Below the pieces are notes generated by a model. The model worked only from the letters and a program-made list of their open reading frames with translations. It did no database searches and had not been told where the DNA came from. DNA of 64,000 nucleotides from Blautia schinkii DSM 10518. GTDB taxonomy: Bacteria > Bacillota > Clostridia > Lachnospirales > Lachnospiraceae. The translations under genes and the position numbers were made by a program. This document shows positions 17,701-26,746 of the stretch, piece by piece (positions within the stretch are counted from its first letter, which is position 1; every line of letters starts with the position of its first letter). Where the stretch lies: NCBI GenBank assembly GCA_000702025.1, contig JNKJ01000007.1, positions 124,001 through 188,000 of the forward strand, given 5' to 3'.

Positions 17701-19170
17701 ATGAGGCAGGAAATGCTGCGTATTGAAAATGTGACGGTGGAGGAAGAGGAAGTCACCTATCTCCAGCATTTTAACATGCACATTTTTGCCGGTGAGATCA
17801 TGGGACTTATGGCGCTTGACAGCCACGGGCTGAAGGTGCTCATCCAAATGCTCACGGACAACATCCCTCTGAAATACGGAAGTGTATATTATAAGGAAAA
17901 ATTGGTGAACACCTACCGAAAGTCAGCCCAGGGCTACAACCGGATTTTTATCATCGGCGGAAAAGGAACACTGGTGGAGGACCTTACTGTGTCCGACAAT
18001 ATTTTTGTGCTGCGCCGTGGTTTTCACAAATATGTGATTAACCGGAAGGTCCTTGGCTTTCAGGTTGAGGAGCGGATGAAGGAGTTGGGGATTTATATCC
18101 GGCCGGACACTCTGGTGGCGGATTTGAGCGTGTTTGAGCGCTGCGTGGTGGAGCTGGTGCGGGCGGTGATGGCCGGTGCGGGGCTTGTTGTGCTGTACCG
18201 CATCAGTGAGCTGTTGAGCAATGTGGAGCTGGAAAGGTTTCTTGCATTTATAAGGTCCTATGCTGCTCAGGGGATTTCTTTTTTGTACATCGGTAACCAC
18301 CATGAGGAAATCTTCCGTATCGCCGACCGTTTTTCCATTATGAGCGACGGGCAAATTGTGAAGGTGTTGTTTAAGGATGAGATGAGTAAGGCCAATCTGG
18401 ACCCTTTGTTTGAGACTTTTCATGACTTCAGTCCGCCCAGGAAGGAAAAGAACCAGGTTCTGCTTTCCTTTGAGCATGTACGAACGGAGAATCTGAAGGA
18501 TTTCCACTGCCAGATCCGCAAGGGAGAGTGCGTGGCGGTCCTTGACCGGAGCAATACCATTCTGGAGGATTTGCGGGAGGCTCTGGCCTGCGGGAATAAT
18601 TATACAGGACAGATATTATATGAAGGCCGTCCTTTGGTCCCGGGCAAAAGCATCGGCATTATCACAGCCAGCCCGCTGAAAAAAATGCTCTTTCCCGGGA
18701 TGAGTTACATGGATAATTTCTGCTTCTCTATTGACAAGGATGCGCAGTATTTCTACAAGCGCCGCCGCGTGATGGAGAGTGTATATAAGGAGTTTTCCGG
18801 TGAACTGGGTGAGGTTATGAAAGCTCCTGACATCCAAAGCCTTGACAAGGGCAGCCTGTACGATTTGATTTATTACCGTGAAATTCTTCTGCGCCATAGG
18901 CTTGTGGTCATTATGCATCCCTTTTTCGGGGCGGATATGTACCTGCGGCTGCGGATATCGACCTTGATCCAAAAGCTGAAGGACAGAGGTATCACCCTGC
19001 TTCTGCTGACTATGAGTATGACCGATGTCCTGGCTGTTTCCGACCGTCTCCGCGTGGTGGAGGACGGCTGCCTGCTGGAGGAAAACAGCAGCGCAGAAAA
19101 CCGTTTGATACAGGAAAACTATTACGGCGAGGAGTTTTCCTCGCGTGTTGCTCCATCGCCTGATGAATGA
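17701..19170 (+). CDS. Catalytically dead RbsA-like ABC ATPase homologue
   Basis: A 489-aa protein with the tandem two-half architecture and length of RbsA/MglA. At residues 38-46, where the neighbouring RbsA has GENGAGKST, it reads ALDSHGLKV. The signature LSVxxxQMVEIAKAL is reduced to LSVFERCVVELVRAV, and Walker B plus catalytic Glu (MDEPTSAL) reads LYRISELL. The second half is equally degenerate. There is no frameshift or internal stop, so the protein is maintained. It is 15 bp from the kinase gene. It cannot hydrolyse ATP in the usual way; a structural or signalling role is inferred. Confidence 0.85.
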   Translation: MRQEMLRIENVTVEEEEVTYLQHFNMHIFAGEIMGLMALDSHGLKVLIQMLTDNIPLKYGSVYYKEKLVNTYRKSAQGYNRIFIIGGKGTLVEDLTVSDNIFVLRRGFHKYVINRKVLGFQVEERMKELGIYIRPDTLVADLSVFERCVVELVRAVMAGAGLVVLYRISELLSNVELERFLAFIRSYAAQGISFLYIGNHHEEIFRIADRFSIMSDGQIVKVLFKDEMSKANLDPLFETFHDFSPPRKEKNQVLLSFEHVRTENLKDFHCQIRKGECVAVLDRSNTILEDLREALACGNNYTGQILYEGRPLVPGKSIGIITASPLKKMLFPGMSYMDNFCFSIDKDAQYFYKRRRVMESVYKEFSGELGEVMKAPDIQSLDKGSLYDLIYYREILLRHRLVVIMHPFFGADMYLRLRISTLIQKLKDRGITLLLLTMSMTDVLAVSDRLRVVEDGCLLEENSSAENRLIQENYYGEEFSSRVAPSPDE

Positions 19171-19188
19171 CCCCCTATACCTAACGAA

Positions 19189-19218
19189 GCACCCCTACGC
19201 AGAAAACGCGCAGGGGTG
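19189..19218 (+). terminator. Hairpin, probable terminator after the sensor operon
   Basis: Stem ACCCCTACGC with GCGCAGGGGT around an AGAAAAC loop, followed by a weak T-rich stretch (TTATACTTTT). It separates the sensor operon from the importer operon. Confidence 0.6.
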
Positions 19219-19302
19219 TTATACTTTTAGATAGAAAGAGATTGCTGCTGTTTGCGCCCTTAGGCTGTAAAACGCGGCAAAGAGAAGGAGAGGATAAGGG
19301 AG

Positions 19303-20805
19303 ATGGAACAGTATATTGTTGAGATGGAACACATCACAAAAGAATTTCCCGGAGTTAAGGCTCTGAATGATGTGCAGTTCTCCTTAAAAAGCGGTGAAGT
19401 CCTGGCATTCCTCGGTGAGAACGGGGCGGGGAAATCCACCCTCATGAAAATCTTGAGCGGTGTGTATACAAAGGATACCGGAACCATCAAGGTCGGCGGC
19501 CAGGTTATTGATAATATGAATACGCACAAGGCGCAGGAGCTGGGTATTGCCATTATCCACCAGGAATTGAATATGTGCTCCCACCTTACCGTGGCAGAAA
19601 ATATTTTTCTGGGAAGAGAAGAGTGTAAATCCGGCGTGCTGGCAAATAAAGAGATGAACAGCAAGGCAAAGGCAATCCTTGACAAGCTGAAAATAGACCT
19701 GGACCCCACAACTTTGGTTGGTGATTTACAGGTTTCCAAGCAGCAGATGGTAGAAATCGCCAAGGCGCTTTCCACAAATGCCAAAATTCTTATCATGGAT
19801 GAGCCGACTTCCGCCCTGACATCCAAGGAGATTGAGGAGTTATTCCGTATCATCCGTCAGCTTCGCGATGAGGGCTGCGCAATCGTATACATATCACACA
19901 GGCTGGAGGAACTGCAGCATATTGCGGACCGGGTTATTATCCTGCGAGACGGCTGTTACGTGACCAGTATGAATTATGCGGATACAAACCTCGATGAGAT
20001 TGTTTCCTATATGGTTGGCCGTGAGATTACCGAGAAATTCCCCCGTGTGTACTGCGAGCGGGGCAAAAAGATTTTTGAAGTAAAGAATTTAAATGCAGGC
20101 CGCATGGTGCGGGATATCAACTTCGAGCTTTATGAGGGGGAAATCGTCGGAATCGCAGGTTTGATGGGAGCCGGACGTACCGAGACTACCAGGGCGATTT
20201 TTGGTGTGGACCCTAAGGAATCAGGAGAAATCATTCTCGACGGAAAGCAGGTAAAGATAGAGAAGCCTATGGATGCAATCAGTGCAGGCATCGTTCTTGC
20301 TCCTGAAGACCGGAAAAAGGACGGACTGTGCACTAAGCTGAGTGTGGGTGATAATATCGCACTTCCGAATCTGGACCAGCTCTGCAATAAGCTTGGGGTT
20401 GTGGACCGCAAGAAAGAAGCGGGAATGATTGAGAAGGCGGTTAAGAACCTGAAGATTAAGCTCCCAAGCGCTTCTGTGGATTCCGGAAGTCTTTCCGGAG
20501 GTAATCAGCAGAAGGTTGTTGTGGGAAAATGGCTTGCAAGAAATTCCAGGGTGGTAATCTTCGATGAGCCTACCAGAGGAATTGACGTGGCTGCCAAGGT
20601 GGAAATCTATAACCTGATCAATGAATTAAAGCTTCAGGGAATCGGTGTCATGATCGTTTCTTCGGAGATGCCGGAGGTCATGGGAATCAGCGACCGTATC
20701 ATAGTTATGTGCGATGGCCGTATTACCGGAGAGCTGATGGCAGAGGAAGCAACCCAGGACCAGATTCTCAAATACGCGACACAGTTTGAAAAGAAGCTGG
20801 CATAA
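19303..20805 (+). CDS. Sugar ABC importer, duplicated ATP-binding protein (RbsA type)
   Basis: A 500-aa tandem ATPase. The N-terminal half is fully active-looking: Walker A GENGAGKST at 38-46, signature LQVSKQQMVEIAKAL, Walker B MDEPTSAL. The C-terminal half has the normal degenerate A-loop (GLMGAGRTET) and a good signature, LSGGNQQKVVVGKW. It energises import of a sugar with the permease and binding protein that follow. A GGAGAGGATAAGGG site precedes the ATG. The order ATPase-permease-binding protein differs from the other importers here, which begin with the binding protein. Confidence 0.95.
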   Translation: MEQYIVEMEHITKEFPGVKALNDVQFSLKSGEVLAFLGENGAGKSTLMKILSGVYTKDTGTIKVGGQVIDNMNTHKAQELGIAIIHQELNMCSHLTVAENIFLGREECKSGVLANKEMNSKAKAILDKLKIDLDPTTLVGDLQVSKQQMVEIAKALSTNAKILIMDEPTSALTSKEIEELFRIIRQLRDEGCAIVYISHRLEELQHIADRVIILRDGCYVTSMNYADTNLDEIVSYMVGREITEKFPRVYCERGKKIFEVKNLNAGRMVRDINFELYEGEIVGIAGLMGAGRTETTRAIFGVDPKESGEIILDGKQVKIEKPMDAISAGIVLAPEDRKKDGLCTKLSVGDNIALPNLDQLCNKLGVVDRKKEAGMIEKAVKNLKIKLPSASVDSGSLSGGNQQKVVVGKWLARNSRVVIFDEPTRGIDVAAKVEIYNLINELKLQGIGVMIVSSEMPEVMGISDRIIVMCDGRITGELMAEEATQDQILKYATQFEKKLA

Positions 20806-20840
20806 AAGCAGGATAAAGGGGTATAGAAGGAGAGAGTGAC

Positions 20841-21836
20841 ATGGAAAATAAAAGCTTTATGAAGAGAATTTTGGCAATCCGCGGTATGGGTCAGGTGCTG
20901 ACGGTGGGAGTAGGTTTGATCATCCTCTGCATCGTTTTCGGTATCTTGAATCCTACCTTCTTTTCCGGAAGGAATATCGGCAATCTGCTGCGTCAGATCG
21001 CACCGATTCTTTTGATCGGTATTGGTCAGTCCTACGTGCTGATCACGGGAAACATTGACCTGTCCATCGGTTCTGTGGTGGGTATGAGCTGTATGATTTC
21101 CGCAACCCTGATGACAAAGGGCATTAATCCATGGGTAGCAGCCCTTATAACATTGTTTGCCTGTCTTATGGTGGGATTTGTGAACGGACATCTGGTGGCT
21201 ACCTGTAAGCTGCCGCCGTTTATCGCAACCTTGGGTACGATGACCATCGCCCGCGGTATCGCACAAATTGTTAACGGCAACTACAATACAGACTCCATCG
21301 GCGAGGGCGCGAAGCCTTTCCGTGACTTTTTCTACTATGGAAAAATAGCCGGTATTTATAATACGATCATCATTGCGATTGTCATCTGGCTGGTATTTAA
21401 CTTTATCTTAAGTAAGACAAGAACCGGCCGTCATATTTATGCGGTTGGCTCTAACATAGAAGCAGCGAAGCTGTCCGGCGTATCGGTCATCGGTACAGTG
21501 GTTAAGGTTTATATGGTAAGCTCCTTCTGTGCATATATTGTGGGAATCATTATCTGCGCTACCTCAGGCATGGGCACCATGGATGCAGGTAACATGTATG
21601 AAATGTATGCGGTTGCTGCATCGGTTATCGGTGGTGTCAGCACACTCGGCGGCCAGGGTATTCTTCTGGGAACCGTCATCGGCGCTTCTATCTGGGGCGT
21701 GCTCCAGAATGGTCTGCAGTTTGCAGGAGCTCCGGTAGCTATCCGTAATATCGTCATCGGCGTGATCGTTGTGGTATCTGTGCTTCTTGATGTGGTTGTC
21801 CGCAGCGGTAAGCTGAGAAAGAAAAAACAGTCGTAA
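20841..21836 (+). CDS. Sugar ABC importer permease (RbsC type)
   Basis: A 331-aa BPD_transp_2 family permease with about eight to ten membrane segments. Family landmarks include ITGNIDLSIGSVVGMSC, PPFIATLGTMTIARG and AVGSNIEAAKLSGV, the last being the cytoplasmic coupling loop that contacts the ATPase. It lies 35 bp after the RbsA gene. Partner and membrane location are known from the family; the substrate is suggested only by the downstream D-lyxose isomerase. Confidence 0.95.
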   Translation: MENKSFMKRILAIRGMGQVLTVGVGLIILCIVFGILNPTFFSGRNIGNLLRQIAPILLIGIGQSYVLITGNIDLSIGSVVGMSCMISATLMTKGINPWVAALITLFACLMVGFVNGHLVATCKLPPFIATLGTMTIARGIAQIVNGNYNTDSIGEGAKPFRDFFYYGKIAGIYNTIIIAIVIWLVFNFILSKTRTGRHIYAVGSNIEAAKLSGVSVIGTVVKVYMVSSFCAYIVGIIICATSGMGTMDAGNMYEMYAVAASVIGGVSTLGGQGILLGTVIGASIWGVLQNGLQFAGAPVAIRNIVIGVIVVVSVLLDVVVRSGKLRKKKQS

Positions 21837-21932
21837 CGGGATACAAAGCCAGGGGGCTTTTATCAATAACTTACAGCAGACAGAATAGGCTGTCTCTGTG
21901 CAAAAACTATTTATTAACGGGAGGTTAAATCA

Positions 21933-22850
21933 ATGAAGAGGAAATTAATGAGTGCAGTTCTTTGTGCAGCAATGGTGGGAACAATGCTTACAGGCGTGAG
22001 CGTACAGGCAGATGACAACTATAAGGTATATCTGATCACAATGGACCAGATGGACCAGCACTGGAAAAACGTTGACGCAGGATGCCAGGAAGCAGTAGAA
22101 GAGCTTGGTGATATTGATTATACCTGGCTTGCTCCTGATGTAAAGGACGATGCAAAACAGATTGAATGTATCAACAATGCAGTTGCAGGCGGCGCAGACG
22201 CTATCCTTCTTGCAGCAAATGGTCCTGACGCAGTTACCGCATCTCTGGAAGAAGCGAAAGAAGCAGGCGTAAAGATTATTTATGTTGACTCCGCAGCAAA
22301 CTTTGAGGGCGAGGCAACCTTCGCAACCGATAACAAAGCAGCCGGCAAGACAGCAGGCGACACCATGATTGAAGAGCTCAAGGCAAAGGGCATTGAGGAA
22401 GGCAAGATTGGTATTGTAAACGTAAACGCAGCAACCGCATCTACAGTGGCACGTGAAGAAGGCTTCCGCGAAGCATTCGAGGGCTCCAAGTTTGAAATCC
22501 TTGAGACCCAGTACGGCGAAGGCGATGCAGCAAAATCTAAAGATATCGCTACCGGATACATCACCCAGGGTGTTGTAGGTATCTTCGGTGCTAACGAAGG
22601 CTCCACAGTAGGCGCAGGAAATGCAATCCAGGAAGCTGGAGACGAAGTGGTAGGCGTTGGTTTTGATAAATCCGATACGATCGGCCAGCTGATCAAAGAT
22701 GGCTTCCTTCTTGCAACCATGGCTCAGAATCCTGACGTTATGGGACGCGAAGGCATCAAGGCAGCAGAGAAAGTATTAAAGGGCGAAGCTCTGGAAGAAA
22801 CAGCAGTTGACACCGGCGTTTCTGTACTGACAGCTAAGGATTTTGAGTAA
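21933..22850 (+). CDS. Sugar-binding protein of ABC importer (RbsB family)
   Basis: A 305-aa periplasmic-binding-protein-like protein. The signal peptide MKRKLMSAVLCAAMVGTM ends in VSVQA-DD, a signal peptidase I site with no lipobox cysteine at the expected position, so it is not an obvious lipoprotein. The mature part has the two-lobed type-1 fold, with the ribose-family strand motif GGADAILLAANGPDA and VNVNAATASTVAREEGF. It ends the RbsACB operon. The sugar is unknown; a pentose or hexose related to D-lyxose/D-mannose is possible. Confidence 0.93.
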   Translation: MKRKLMSAVLCAAMVGTMLTGVSVQADDNYKVYLITMDQMDQHWKNVDAGCQEAVEELGDIDYTWLAPDVKDDAKQIECINNAVAGGADAILLAANGPDAVTASLEEAKEAGVKIIYVDSAANFEGEATFATDNKAAGKTAGDTMIEELKAKGIEEGKIGIVNVNAATASTVAREEGFREAFEGSKFEILETQYGEGDAAKSKDIATGYITQGVVGIFGANEGSTVGAGNAIQEAGDEVVGVGFDKSDTIGQLIKDGFLLATMAQNPDVMGREGIKAAEKVLKGEALEETAVDTGVSVLTAKDFE

Positions 22851-22952
22851 TTTGGCACTAAGGACTTTGAGTATTTGTGAAGGTTTAGGATTTACAAAGT
22901 TACATTATATGTTTGTATTGTAAAATGTATATCATAAATATGTGCTTCTCAC

Positions 22953-22984
22953 TGAGGGCTGCTGCGCTGTGCAGCGGCCCTTAG
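22953..22984 (+). terminator. GC-rich hairpin after the RbsACB operon
   Basis: CTGAGGGCTGCTGC pairs with GCAGCGGCCCTTAG around GCTGT, without a clear T-tract. The rest of 22851-23210 holds a short imperfect duplication of the end of the upstream gene (22835-22854 repeated at 22858-22877), no supportable gene, and a TATAAT at 23185-23190 lying too close to the next start to be a normal promoter. Confidence 0.5.
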
Positions 22985-23210
22985 TGGTGCGTTTGGTGGT
23001 GCACGATTATGCGAGGTTAAAATTTACAGGGCAGCTGTGCAGATAGGGCGGCTTTGTAGGTAGGATGCTTGTACAGGGCGTATGGCAAATGGGAGCATAG
23101 TGTGCCCGTGCGGTGTGGGGGCAGATAGCAGATACATGGGTATACATAAGGTGAGTGAATGGCGGACAGTATGGCCGCCGGCAATATAATTTAAAAGGAG
23201 TGATTAACAT

Positions 23211-23891
23211 ATGAAACGTTCAGAAATAAATGCAGCATTAAAGGATATGGAAGCAATGATCAAGGAGTGCCGTTTCGCACTTCCGCCTTTCTGCGGATTT
23301 ACCCCGGAGGAGTGGAAGGATAAGGGACACGAGTACGACGAGGTGCGTGACAATATGCTTGGGTGGGATATCACGGACTATGGCCTGGGAAATTTCGACA
23401 AGCTTGGCTTTTCCCTGATCACCATCCGTAACGGTAATATTAAGGACCCGAAATATAAAAAGACTTATGCAGAGAAGCTTCTCTATTTAAAAGAAGGGCA
23501 GTGTTCACCGATGCACTTCCATTGGAATAAAATGGAGGATATCATTAACCGCGGCGGCGGAAATGTGCTTATCCGCGTATATAATTCCACGGAGGACGGA
23601 AAATTCGCTGATACAGACGTGACGGTCAACAGTGACGGGCGCTCTTACACGGTACCGGCAGGAACACAGGTGCGTCTGTGCCCGGGTGAGTCTATTACAA
23701 TTTATCCGTATCTCTACCATGACTTCGAGCAGGAAAAGGGCACGGGTCCGGTGCTGTTGGGCGAGGTGTCCATGTGTAACGACGACAATACGGATAATCG
23801 CTTTTACGAGGAGATGGGACGATTCCCGGAAATCGAGGAGGATGAACCAGCGTATCGGCTGCTGTGCAATGAGTATCCGGATGTGAAATAA
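23211..23891 (+). CDS. D-lyxose isomerase (D-lyxose ketol-isomerase)
   Basis: A 226-aa cupin-type sugar isomerase that interconverts D-lyxose with D-xylulose and, in many members, D-mannose with D-fructose. The metal site is visible as His102, His104 and Glu109 in SPMHFHWNKMED and His170 in YPYLYHDFE. AAAAGGAGTGATTAAC before the ATG is a strong ribosome-binding site. It follows the RbsACB importer by 360 bp and probably handles the imported sugar. The enzyme family is secure; the physiological substrate is inferred. Confidence 0.9.
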   Translation: MKRSEINAALKDMEAMIKECRFALPPFCGFTPEEWKDKGHEYDEVRDNMLGWDITDYGLGNFDKLGFSLITIRNGNIKDPKYKKTYAEKLLYLKEGQCSPMHFHWNKMEDIINRGGGNVLIRVYNSTEDGKFADTDVTVNSDGRSYTVPAGTQVRLCPGESITIYPYLYHDFEQEKGTGPVLLGEVSMCNDDNTDNRFYEEMGRFPEIEEDEPAYRLLCNEYPDVK

Positions 23892-23916
23892 AGTGAAGGG
23901 TTTTCCAGTTAATAGT

Positions 23917-23958
23917 CATGAGGCGTTTTCATGTATTTATGCATGCAAACGCCTCATG
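23917..23958. repeat. Perfect hairpin 1 in the convergent intergenic region
   Basis: CATGAGGCGTTT pairs perfectly with AAACGCCTCATG around an 18-nt loop. It has no T-tract on the plus side. It could terminate transcription from both sides or be a REP-like element. Confidence 0.6.
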
Positions 23959-23963
23959 AGGTT

Positions 23964-24012
23964 CTAGGACAGCAGTGCGTAAATTCCAGTGAATTCTGCA
24001 CTGCTGTCCTAG
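23964..24012. repeat. Perfect hairpin 2, 49 bp, in the convergent intergenic region
   Basis: Fifteen base pairs (CTAGGACAGCAGTGC with its complement) enclose a second inner stem AATTC-CAGT-GAATT. This two-tier palindrome lies 6 bp after hairpin 1 and has no T-tract. It resembles a REP-type repeat more than a simple terminator. Confidence 0.6.
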
Positions 24013-24080
24013 TGCCGTCCGACGTAAATACACCATGCATTATATGGCTGATTTTCCCATAGCCGTCGTTGCTCTCAATC

Positions 24081-24863
24081 CTAGCCCTTCAACTCCATGC
24101 TTGATGTCAGGATTTCCTGCACCATTTCATCGGAGATGTTCAGGTTTTTGGCGATGTATTCCGGTTCCTCGCCCTGAGCGGAAAGCTTCAAAACAGCTAA
24201 GGTAATCCGAATACCTTCCTTTGTTCCCTTTTTCATAACATCTTCCAAGAGCATCTGTTCTAAAAGTGTCATCGTAAACGCCTCCTTTAACCCATCTAAA
24301 TCCTTCTGGTTCAAAAACTTTGCGGCAAGTGCATATAAAGCCGCCTGCATCTTTTGTATATCGTTCTGGCTGATGCCGGGGTAGTCTTTCTTCAGCCAAT
24401 GAAGGCTCTGATAAATCCGGTCTTTGTCACACATACTTCCGCCCATCAGAGGCGTGAGGATCAGGGGTACCCAATCTTTTTTCTCGACTCGCTCCACTCC
24501 TTTGTCAGAAAGTCTCTTTAAGACGGAGTCAGCGTCCGTGTCTTTGAGACGGATCACCTTTACCCTGTAGGTGTTCAGGCCTTCTGTAAACTCTGACATA
24601 AGATTCTTAATTTTGGATGAGCATACCACAATAGTAGTTACTGCAACTCCATAAGTACGGCTTATAATCGCCTCATATTCCCGGAAGCGCTTTAAGTCAT
24701 CTTTTGTGATGCTGTCACTCTCAAACTCGAGGTGGTACCAACGATTATCCTTCATGATAAAGTTATAATCCTCGTACATCTTCCTGATTTCCAGGTGAAC
24801 CTGCTCTGTAGGAGCAATCCCAAGGGGTACCTCATCAATCCCGAGATAAAGGAAAAGCTGCAT
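24081..24863 (-). CDS. Rpn/PD-(D/E)XK nuclease-family transposase-like protein
   Basis: A 260-aa protein related to the Rpn (YhgA-like) group, whose members carry PD-(D/E)XK nuclease folds. The N-terminus (MQLFLYLGIDEVPLG) lies close to the core fold, so it is shorter than the usual 300 aa. At the nuclease site, YEDYNFIMKDNRWYHLEFES, the family ExQ/ExK position reads E-F-E, so catalysis is uncertain. The C-terminus is helical with a probable HTH-like segment (PEYIAKNLNISDEMVQEIL). Such proteins are numerous in Lachnospiraceae. It is monocistronic and convergent with the isomerase gene. Function is unknown. Confidence 0.7.
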   Translation of the reverse strand: MQLFLYLGIDEVPLGIAPTEQVHLEIRKMYEDYNFIMKDNRWYHLEFESDSITKDDLKRFREYEAIISRTYGVAVTTIVVCSSKIKNLMSEFTEGLNTYRVKVIRLKDTDADSVLKRLSDKGVERVEKKDWVPLILTPLMGGSMCDKDRIYQSLHWLKKDYPGISQNDIQKMQAALYALAAKFLNQKDLDGLKEAFTMTLLEQMLLEDVMKKGTKEGIRITLAVLKLSAQGEEPEYIAKNLNISDEMVQEILTSSMELKG

Positions 24864-24901
24864 TTTACCTCCTTCTCAAGGTCATGCAGGTTTCTGTCTC
24901 C

Positions 24902-24930
24902 ATTATAGTATACAGGAAAAAAACAGACAA
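24902..24930 (-). promoter_or_regulatory. Promoter of the Rpn-like gene
   Basis: On the minus strand TTGTCT and TATAAT are separated by 17 bp, with the -10 element 39 bp upstream of the start codon. The rest of 24931-25221 is AT-rich and shows no other feature. Confidence 0.65.
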
Positions 24931-25221
24931 CGGTTTTCTTGATTTTTACACTTATTGCTGCGGAAAAAATTTGTCCGAAACGGACGTGAAATTTACTTCA
25001 AAAAGAATTTGAAGTTTGAAAGACAAAGGTATAACCTTTGATATTAAATTCTTTGATGTAAAAACATACTACAACAGCGACACCCTGCAGGACGGCAGTT
25101 GCCTGTTGGAATTACTATATCATTTTTTATATAGCACGTAAAGAGGATTATAGAACAATAACTTTATTTGGCTTTTATTGACTTTCCCCCATGTCTATAT
25201 TAGTATGAAATAAGGAAAATT

Positions 25222-25335
25222 ATGTCGATTGGCAAGCCGCAGAAGCCAGTCGTAAAACCGACCAAAATATACCACAACGCCCCATGTCCTTGCGGAAGCG
25301 GCAAAAAATATAAGAAATGCTGTGGAAAAGGATAA
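25222..25335 (+). CDS. SEC-C motif mini-protein, 37 aa
   Basis: An ATG preceded by AAGGA at 25212-25216 opens a 37-codon frame ending in TAA at 25335. The second half is [17 protein letters not shown], an essentially perfect SEC-C zinc-binding motif (CxCGSGxKYKxCC) as found at the C-terminus of SecA. The first 20 residues are basic and Pro/Lys-rich ([19 protein letters not shown]). In SecA this motif contacts SecB and ribosomes; a free peptide of this kind has no established role that I can name. It stands alone between the Rpn-like gene and the transglutaminase-like gene. Confidence 0.75.
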   Translation: MSIGKPQKPVVKPTKIYHNAPCPCGSGKKYKKCCGKG

Positions 25336-25425
25336 GGTTGCCGTTGCTGTAGAACTGCTAATGTTATAGAGCTTCTATTGCTGTGGTATTTTATGTAGCT
25401 GGGTATTGGGATGGGAGAGACGCGT

Positions 25426-26508
25426 ATGAAAAATATCAAAAATGTGAAAAGAATTTCAGTGATTATGATGTGTTGTGTTATCTTTCCTGTTTCTGCGGCA
25501 GCGCAGGGAAATGGAGATAGCATATATACAAGCACTGTTTACCAAAGGGGTACAGAGGTGGAAGTACCGAATCCGGAAGTACAGGAACCGGCGATTAAGG
25601 ACGGTTGGCATGTACTAGAGGACGGCAGGCAGCAGTATTATCATGGCGGTAAATTTGTGACAGGCTTTCAGACAATAGGGAAAGCCAGGTATTATTTTGA
25701 CCAACAAGGGTATTTGATAAAAAATTCCTGGGTTACGGAGAACGGCAAAAAATACCGGACAGATAAAAAAGGGATAATACTGAAAGATAAGCTTATTACG
25801 ATCAGTAAGAAAACCTACTATTTTAAGCCGGACGGAACCATGCTGAAGGGCTGGAAAAAATTTAAAAACGGTTCCTCATACTTTGCAGCCAATGGTGCGC
25901 GTGTGACCGGACTTAAGAAGATTGGGAAAAAGTCGTATTATTTTAATGCCAAGGGAATCATGCAGACAGGGGTGACAAAGGTTAAGAATACCACCTATTA
26001 TCTGAATGATAAGGGGGTGCTTGAGGCCAGAAAAACGGGCAGTAAATATTACGATGGAAATGGCAAGGTGATGAGCAAGGGGAAGGCTCAGGATTTTGAG
26101 ACCCTGCAGAATGCAAAGGTCATTGCCGCGAAAATCACCACCTCTAAAATGTCGAAGAGTGAAAAATTGAAAAAGTGTTTTGATTGGGTGATTTCCAAGC
26201 CGTATGTGACAAGACGGGTGTTTACCAATTTTGAAGGCTGGCCGGCGGTATATGCCAATGACCATTTTGTTCTGGGAGGAGGCAACTGCATGTCAGATGC
26301 ATCGGCCTTTGCTTATCTGGCAAAAGCCATCGGGTACACAAAGATTTTTGTATGTACAGACAGTAAGGGGACCAGAGCGCATTCCTGGGCGGAGATTGGC
26401 GGTCTTGTATATGACCCTCTGTTTGCGGAATCCAAGAGCTACAGCAGGAATTACGGTGTTTCCTATGGGGTATATCCTTTGACTTCGGTTGTGCATATTG
26501 CGATTTAA
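25426..26508 (+). CDS. Secreted cell-wall-binding-repeat protein with transglutaminase-like domain
   Basis: A 360-aa exported protein. The ATG at 25426 is preferred because GGGAGAG lies 7-8 bp upstream and the signal peptide then starts MKNIKNVKRISVIMMCC. Residues 60-215 hold tandem glucan/choline-binding-type repeats (GWKKFKNGSSYFAANGA, KSYYFNAKGIMQTG), which attach proteins to wall polymers. The C-terminal 140 residues are a transglutaminase-like fold with Cys288 (GGNCMSD), His319 (RAHSW) and Asp330 (VYDPL). The domain may be a protease or crosslinker; substrates are unknown. The choline-type repeats fit the LicD genes earlier in the window. Confidence 0.85.
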   Translation: MKNIKNVKRISVIMMCCVIFPVSAAAQGNGDSIYTSTVYQRGTEVEVPNPEVQEPAIKDGWHVLEDGRQQYYHGGKFVTGFQTIGKARYYFDQQGYLIKNSWVTENGKKYRTDKKGIILKDKLITISKKTYYFKPDGTMLKGWKKFKNGSSYFAANGARVTGLKKIGKKSYYFNAKGIMQTGVTKVKNTTYYLNDKGVLEARKTGSKYYDGNGKVMSKGKAQDFETLQNAKVIAAKITTSKMSKSEKLKKCFDWVISKPYVTRRVFTNFEGWPAVYANDHFVLGGGNCMSDASAFAYLAKAIGYTKIFVCTDSKGTRAHSWAEIGGLVYDPLFAESKSYSRNYGVSYGVYPLTSVVHIAI

Positions 26509-26604
26509 GGTTGCTTTTTACACGTTTGCCATCCCACAAGGCGCTTCCGTGCAGAATGAGCGGCAACTCTTGAGATAAAATGACTAAAAAACACGGGAAA
26601 AGGC

Positions 26605-26634
26605 TTGACTTACATGCTTGACATATGATACACT
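26605..26634 (+). promoter_or_regulatory. Promoter of the rpmG-secE-nusG-rplK-rplA operon
   Basis: TTGACT (26605-26610) and TACACT (26629-26634) are 18 bp apart, about 110 bp upstream of rpmG. No strong terminator is visible between it and the previous gene. Confidence 0.55.
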
Positions 26635-26746
26635 TTACAAGCGACATGGAAGTTAGGTCTTTTTTTTATGCCCGAAAATGATGCCGGATACATTGTTTTC
26701 CGCAGAGGATAAGACCGTGCAAATGAAAACACTGGAGGTGGAAGTT

